Part shown: in pieces, positions 53,892-60,000 of the stretch | Layout: the number at the start of each line of letters is the position of its first letter | Numbering within the stretch: the stretch's first letter is position 1 | Source: Symsagittifera roscoffensis | Lineage: Eukaryota; Xenacoelomorpha; Acoela; Convolutidae | DNA length: 60,000 nucleotides | Direction: 5' to 3' | Assembly (NCBI RefSeq): GCF_963678635.1 | Contig: NC_087063.1 | Location: forward strand, 51,969,220-52,029,219 | Program-made: the position numbers and the translations under genes | The notes under the pieces: generated by a model | The model's database searches: none | Told to the model about the DNA's origin: nothing | What the model saw: the letters and a program-made list of their open reading frames with translations, nothing else

Positions 53892-54189
53892 CGAAAAATA
53901 AGTCGCAGGGGTCAAAAAATTTGTCGCGGCGCTTAAAAACTTAATCCCAGCGTTTGAAAAACTGGTCACGGCGGTTAAGAAATTAGTCGCGGTGCTCAAA
54001 AAATTAGTCGTGGCGGTCAAAAACTTAGTCGTGACATGGTCGAAAAATAAGTCGCAGGGGTCAAAAAATTTGTCGCGGCGCTTAAAAACTTAATCCCAGC
54101 GTTTGAAAAACTGGTCACGGCGGTTAAGAAATTAGTCGCGGTGCTCAAAAAATTAGTCGTGGCGGTCAAAAACTTAGTCGCGGCATGGT
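53892..54189. repeat. Higher-order repeat in the satellite, period 149 bp
   Basis: A run of seven monomers starting CGAAAAATAAGTCGCAGGGG at 53,892 recurs almost unchanged at 54,041. It shares rare variants such as AATCCCAGCGTTTG. Confidence 0.8.
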
Positions 54190-57167
54190 CGAAAAATAAG
54201 TCGCGGTGGTCAAAAAATTAGTAGCGGGCTCAAAAAATAGTCGCGGCGGTTGAAATATTAGTCACGGCATGGTGAAAAAATAAGTCGCAGGGGTCGAAAA
54301 ATTAGTCGCAGCGTTTGAAAAATTAGTCAACGGTGGTTAAAAAATTATCCGCGGGGCTCAAAATTATCCGCGGTTAAAAAATTATCCGCAGGGCTGAAAA
54401 AATTAGTCGTGGCGGTCAAAAACTTAGTCGCGGCATGGTCGAAAAATAAGTCGCAGTGGTCAAAAAATTAATTGCGGCGCTTGAAAAATTAGTCGCAGCG
54501 TTTGAAAAATTAGTCACGGCGGTTAAAAAATTATCCGCGGTGCTCAAAATTATCCGCGGTTAAAAAATTATTCGCGGGGCTCAAAAAATTAGTCGTGGCG
54601 GTCAAAAACTTAGTCGCGGCTTGGTCGAAAAATAAGTCGTGGTGGTCAAAAAATTAGTATCGGAGCTCAAAAAATAGTCGCGGCGGTTTAAATAATAGTT
54701 ACGGCATGGTGAAAAAATAAGTTGCGGCGGTCAAAAAAAAAATCGCGGCGGTCGAGAAATTAGTCGCGGCGCTCAAAAATTAGTCGCGCCCCCAAAGAAT
54801 AGGTCGCGCCGGTCAAAAAATAAGTCGCGGCGTTTAAAAAATTAGTCAGGGGGATCAAAGTCTTTGTCACGGCATGGCCGCAAGCTATGTCACGCCGGTC
54901 AAAAAATTTTGTCGCGGCGGTCAAAAATTTAGTCGCGGCGTGGTCGAAAGTTGAGTTGCTGCGGTCAAAGAATTAGTCGCAGCGATCAAAAAATTAATTA
55001 GTCGCGGGGCTCAAAAAATTAGTCTCGGCGGTCAAAAATTTAGTCGCGACATGGTCAAAAAACAAGCCGCGGCGGTAGAAAAATTAGTCTCGGGGCTCAA
55101 AAAACATGTCGCGGCGTTCGAGAAATTAGTCACAGCGGTTAAAAAATTAGTCGCGGAATGGTCAAAAAGTAAGTCGCAGCGGTCAAAAAAAAAATCGCAG
55201 GGGTCGAAAAATTATTCGCGGCGCTCAAAAAAAGTCGCCGCGGTCAAAAAAATGGTCGTGGGGGTCAGTAATTTAGTCGCGGCATGGTCGAAAAATAAGT
55301 CGCGATGGTCAAAAAGTTAGTCATGGGGATCAAAAAAATAGTCGAGGCGGCTGAAAAATTAGTCGCGACGATCAAAACATTGGTGGCGGCATGGTCAAAA
55401 AATAAGTCACGGCAGTCCAAAAAAATAGTCGCGGGTCTCAAAAATAGTCGCGGCGATTGAAATTTTAGTCACGTAATGGTCGAAAAATAATCTGGGGCGG
55501 TAAAAAATTAGTCGCGGTGTTCAAAAAAATAGTCGCGGCCTGGTCGAAAAACAAGTCGCAGTGGTCGAAAAACAAGTCGCAGTGATCGAAAAATTAGTCA
55601 AAAATTTAGTCGCTACAGGGTCAAAAACGGGTCGCGGTGGTCAATAAAATAGTCGCCGAGGGGCTCAAAAATTAGTCGCAGCGGGGCTCAAAAATTAGTC
55701 GCGGCGGTCAAAAGTTTAGTCGCGGCATGGTAAAGAAAATGTCTCGACGATAAAAAGTTTAGTCGCGGCATGGTCGAAAAAAAAGTCGCGCCGGTCAAAA
55801 AATCAGTCAAAGTGGTCAAAAATTTAGTCGCAGCATGGTCGAAAACTAAGTCGCAGTGATCAAAAAATTAGCTGCGGGGGTCAAAAAATTAGTCGCGGTA
55901 TGGTCAAAAAAGTAGTCATCGCGGGGTTCAAAAAAAAAGCGTCGCTCGAAAATTTAGTCAAGGCATGGTCGGAAAATAGGTCTCGGCGGTCAAAAAATTA
56001 GTCGCAGGGCTCAAAAAATTAATCGCGGTGGTCAAAAATTTAGTCGGGCATGGTCGAAAAATAATTCTCGGTGGTCAAAAAATTAGTCGCGGGGCTTCAA
56101 AATTAGTCGCGGCGGTTAAGAAATTAGTCGCGGCATGGTAGAAAAATATGTGGCGACGGTCAAAATTTAGTCGCGGCATGGTTGAAAATTGAGTCGCAGC
56201 AGTCCAAAAAATAGTCGCGGGTCTCAAAAATAGTTGCGGTGGTTGAAAGTTTAATCGCGTAATGGTTAAAAAAATAGTCGTAGCGGTCAGTAATTTAGTC
56301 ACGGCATGGTCGAAAAATGAATCGCGGTGGTCAAAAAGTTAGTCATGGGCTCAAAAAATAGTCGAGGCGGCCGAAAAATTAGTCGCGGAGGTTGAAAAAT
56401 ATGTTGCGGCGAGGTCAAAAAATAAGTCGCGACGATCAAAACAATGGTGGCGGCATGGTCAAAAAATAAGTCGCGGCAGTCCAAAAAAATAGTCGCGGGT
56501 CTCAAAACTAGTCGCGGCGATTGAAAGTTTAGTCGCGTAATGGTCGAAAAATAATCTGCGGCGGTGAAAAATTAGTCGCGGTGGTCAAAAATTTAGTCGC
56601 GGCATGGTCGAAAAATAGTTCTCGGTGGTCAAAAAAATAGTCGCGGGGCTTCAAAATTAGTGGCGGCGGTTAAAAAATTAGCCGCGGCATGGTAGAAAAT
56701 ATATGGCGACGGTCAAAATTCAATCGCGGCATGGTTGAAAAATGAGTCGCGACAGTCCATAAAATAGTCGCGGGTCTCAAAAATAGTTGCGACGGTTGAA
56801 AGTTTAGTCGCGTAATGGCCAAAAAATCATCTGCGGCGGTAAAAAAATTAGTCGCGGTGGTCAAAAATTTCGGTGCAGCACGGTCAAAAAATTATTCGCG
56901 AGGCTCAAAAAGTTAGTTGCGGCGTTCAAAAAATTAGCCGCGGCCTGGTTGAAAAACAAGTCGCAGTGGTCGAAAAATTAGTCAAAAAATTAGTCGCTAC
57001 AGGGTCAAAAAATGAGTCGCGGTGGTCAAAAAATTGTTCGCCGCGGGGCTCAAAAAATTAGTCGCGGCGGTCAAAAGTTTAGTCGCGGCATGGTAAGAAA
57101 AATGTCGCAACGGTTGAAAGTTTAGTCGCGCATGGTCGAAAAAAAATTCGCGCCGGTCAAAAAATCT

Positions 57168-57234
57168 GTCAAAGCGGTCAAAACTTTGACCACGCCAAAC
57201 TTTGACCACGCCAAAACTTTGACAGTCAAAGCGG
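57168..57234. repeat. Locally inverted monomers inside the satellite
   Basis: Between two direct copies of GTCAAAGCGG (57,168-57,177 and 57,225-57,234), the units TTTGACCACGCC appear twice in reverse-complement orientation relative to the array. Confidence 0.8.
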
Positions 57235-60000
57235 CACAAAAAAACAGTCGCGGCGGTCAAACGTTTATTGCGGCATGATCGAATCATAAGTCGCGTAGGT
57301 CAAAAAATCAGTCGCGGCGGTCAAAAATTTAGTCGCGGCATGGTCTAAATTTTAGTAGCAGGGCTCAAATAATAGGTCGCGGTGGTCAAAAAAAATAGTC
57401 GCGGGGCTTGAAATTAGTCGCGACGGTTGAAAAATTAGTCTCGGCCTGGTCGAAATTTAAGTCGCTTTGATCAAAAAATTAGTCCCAGCAGTCAAAAATT
57501 TAACCGGGGCAGTCAAAAAAATTAGTCGCGGGGCTCAAAAAATTAGTCGCGGGGCTCAAAAAATTGGTCGCGGCATGGTCAAACAAAAGTCGCGGCATGA
57601 TCAAAAAATAATTCGCAGCAGTCAAAAAAATTAGTCGCGGGGCTCAAAAAATAAGTTGCGGTGGTCAAAAGTTTAATTGCGGCATGGTCGAAAAATAAGT
57701 CGCGTCGGTCAGAAAATCAGTCGCTGTGGTAAAAAAAATTTGCCGCGGCATGGTCTAAAAATAAGTCGCGCGGCTCAAAAAATTAATCACGACGGTCGAA
57801 AATTTAGTCGCGGCTTGGTCAAAAAAACTAGTCGCGGGGCACAAAAAAACAGTCGCGGCGGTTAAACGTTTATTGCGGAATGGTCAAATAATAAGTCGCG
57901 TAGGTCAAAAAATCAGTCGCGGCGGTCAAAAATTTAGTCGCGGCATGGTCTAAATTTTAATAGCAGGGCTCAAAAAATAGGTCGCGGCGGTCAAAAAAAT
58001 AGTCGCGGGGCTTGAAATTAGTCGCGATGGTTGAAAAACTAGTCTCGGCCTGGTCGAAATTTAAGTCGCTTTGATCAAAAAATTAGTCGCAGCAGTCAAA
58101 AATTTAACCAGGGCAGTCAAAAAAATTAGTCGCGGGGCTCAAAAATTTAGTCGCGGCATGGTCAAAAAACTAGTCGCTGCGGTCAAAAAATCAGTCGTGG
58201 CGGTCAAAAAATAGGTCGCGGCGCTCAAAAAAATAGTCGCGGGCTCAAAATTAGTCGCGGCGGTTGAAAAACTAGTCGCGGTTTGGTCGAAATTTAAGTC
58301 GCTTTGATCAAAAAATTAGTCGCAACAGTCAAAAATTCAACCGCGGCTTGGTCAAAAAAACTAGTCGCGGGGCACAAAAAAAACAGTCGCGGCGTTCAAA
58401 AGTTTATTGCGGCATGGTCGAATAAAGGTTTATTGCGGCATTTGTCGCGTAGGTCAAAAAATCAGTCGCGGCGGTCAAAAATTTAGTCGCGGCATGGCCT
58501 AAATTTTAGTAGCAGGGCTCAAAAAATTAGTCGCAGCAGTAAAAAATTTAACCGCGGCTTCGTCAAAAAAACTTGTCGCGGGGCACAAAAAAACAGTCGC
58601 GGCGGTCAAAAATTTGGTCGCGGCATGGTCGAAAAAAAAATCGCGGCAGTCGAAAAATTAGTCGCCGCGGTCAAAAATTTAGTCGCGGCATGGTCTAAAA
58701 ATTAGTAGCAGGGGTCCCGTCTAAAAAATAGGTCCCGGCGGTCAATAAAAGAAGTCGCGGGGCTCAAAGTTAGTCGCGGCGGTTGAAAAATTGGTCGCGG
58801 CCTGGTCGAAATTTAGGTCGCATTGATCCAACAATTTTTCGCAGCAGTCAAAAATTTAGTCGCGGCATGGTCAAAAAACTAGTCGCATGGCTGAAAAAAA
58901 TAGTCGCGACGGTCAAAAGTTTGATCGCGGCATGGTCGGAAAGTAAGTCGCGGCAGTCGAAAAATTAGTCGTGGCCTTCAAAATTTTAGTCGCGGCATGG
59001 TCTAAAAATAGGTCACGGGGTTCAAAAAATTAGTCACGACGGTCGAAAATGTAGTCGCGGTATGGTCGAAAAATAAGTCGCGGCAGTCAAAAAATCAGTC
59101 GTGGTGGTCAAAAAATAGATCGCGGCGGTCAAAAATTTAGTCGCGGCATGGTTTAAAAATTTTCCGTCGCGGGGCTCAAAAAAAATAGTCGCGTCGGTCA
59201 AATTTTAGTCGCGACATTGTCGGAAAATAAGTCGCGGCGGTCGAAAAATTAGTTGCGTGGCTCAAAAAATCAGTCGCGGTGGTCAAAAATTTATGCGGCA
59301 TTTTCAAAAAATAAGTCTCGGTGGTCAAAAAATTAGTCGCGGTGCTCGAAAAATTGTTCGCGGCGTGGTAAAAAAAAGTCGCGGTATGGTCAAAAAATAA
59401 GTAGTATCGGGCAAAAATCAGTCGTGGCAGTCAAAAAATTAGTCGCGGCATGGTCTAAAAATTAGTAGCGGGGCTCAAAAAATTAGTCGCGGTGGTCAAA
59501 AAGTAGGTCACGTCTGTCAAAAAATAGTCGCAGGGCTCATAAATTAGTTGCGGCGGTTGAAAAATTAGTCGCGGCATGGTCTAAAAATAAGTCGCGGCGC
59601 TCAAAAAAACAGTCGCATGATCAAAAAATTACTTGCGGCATGGTCGGAAAGTAAGTCGCGGCGGTCGAAAAATTAGTTGCGGCGGTCAAAAACTTACTCG
59701 CGGCATGCTCTAAAAATTAGTCGCGGGTCTCAAAAAATTAGGCGCGGGGCTCAAAAAATAGTCGCGGTGGTCAAAAATTTGGTCGCGGCATGGTCGGAAA
59801 GTAAGTCAAGGCAGTCAAAATATTAGAAATTAGTCGCAGAGGTCAAAAACTCTGTTGCGACATAATCTAAAAAATAGTCGCGGGGCTCAAAAATTTAGCC
59901 GCGGCGGTCAAAAAAATAGTCGCGGCATGGTCAAAAAATAAAAGGCGGCTCTCATAAAATAAGTCGCGGGGCTCAAAATTTAGTCACGACGGTCAAAAAT

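Larger units (their letters stand above)
52332..60000. repeat. CpG-rich satellite of 21- and 23-bp monomers, at least 7.67 kb
   Basis: The monomer is GTCGCGGCGGTCAAAAAATTA (21 bp). Main variants have GGGGCTC in place of GGCGGTC (still 21 bp) or GGCATGGTC (23 bp). The array continues to the window edge with no unique interruption, roughly 350 monomers. Variants are linked: the CATGGTC form is usually followed by GAAAAATAAG, and is usually preceded by a monomer ending AAAAATTTAG. The array has no consistent reading frame; its ORFs are repeats of basic heptapeptides and are not genes. CpG content is far above the rest of the window. Confidence 0.95.

Noticed and set aside
52332-60000. CRISPR array or coding repeat protein in the satellite
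   Set aside because: There are no constant repeats with unique spacers of fixed size; the whole unit is repeated and variable. The ORFs are just basic heptads repeated by the 21-bp period and are broken by 23-bp units.
1-60000. A wholly new enzymatic or defence system
   Set aside because: All clear genes belong to retroelement domains or an ankyrin protein. Nothing in the window supports a new multi-gene system.

Overview
The window looks like AT-rich nuclear DNA from an invertebrate animal. It has one interrupted gene with spliceosomal (GT..AG) introns, two very large LTR retroelements of the Ty3/gypsy type, a small hAT-like element inside an intron, and a long CpG-rich satellite array. I see no bacterial operons, rRNA, tRNA or CRISPR. 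I cannot name the species.

Layout. (1) Positions 1 to about 15,700 hold element E1 on the minus strand, cut off at its 3' end by the window edge. In transcription order (high to low coordinates) it has an LTR near 15.26-15.69 kb, a leader, a basic ORF, an MA-like ORF, a Gln/Asn-rich stretch, capsid (Gag), a basic nucleocapsid tail, protease, a linker domain, reverse transcriptase, RNase H, integrase with a GPY/F tail, a small two-helix membrane ORF, a Pro/Ser-rich stretch, an envelope-like region and Pro/Ser-rich tail ORFs. Long ORFs survive, but frameshifts and stops break the chain, so this copy looks recently dead. (2) 15.7-16.4 kb is spacer. (3) About 16.4-48.3 kb is a second, older element E2 in the same orientation. 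Its LTR copies lie at 47.86-48.27 kb and (truncated) 16.42-16.70 kb. Its interior, 23.1-44.5 kb, has been inflated by nested tandem duplications of a gag 3'/nucleocapsid/protease/RT segment: units of about 5.5 kb, 2.28 kb and 1,439 bp, the last present as about three nearly identical copies. (4) 48.3-52.1 kb is host DNA with an ankyrin-repeat gene on the plus strand. Five exons join with four phase-2 introns into a 358-codon frame. Intron 4 carries a 381-bp hAT-like MITE with a near-perfect target duplication. (5) From 52,332 to the window end (at least 7.67 kb) runs a satellite of 21- and 23-bp monomers that starts with an inverted monomer forming a 17-bp-arm hairpin.

The retroelement half has strong strand asymmetry (plus strand rich in T and G, so the coding strand is A-rich). 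The asymmetry stops at about 48.3 kb, where host sequence begins. E1 serves as the reference for reading E2: nearly every E2 fragment can be placed by its resemblance to an E1 segment. The most unusual features are the nested tandem amplification inside E2, the LTR palindrome whose arms have changed in a compensating way between copies, and the satellite with its inverted edge. I found no convincing new enzyme or defence system. All homology calls rest on reading motifs by eye; no searches were run.
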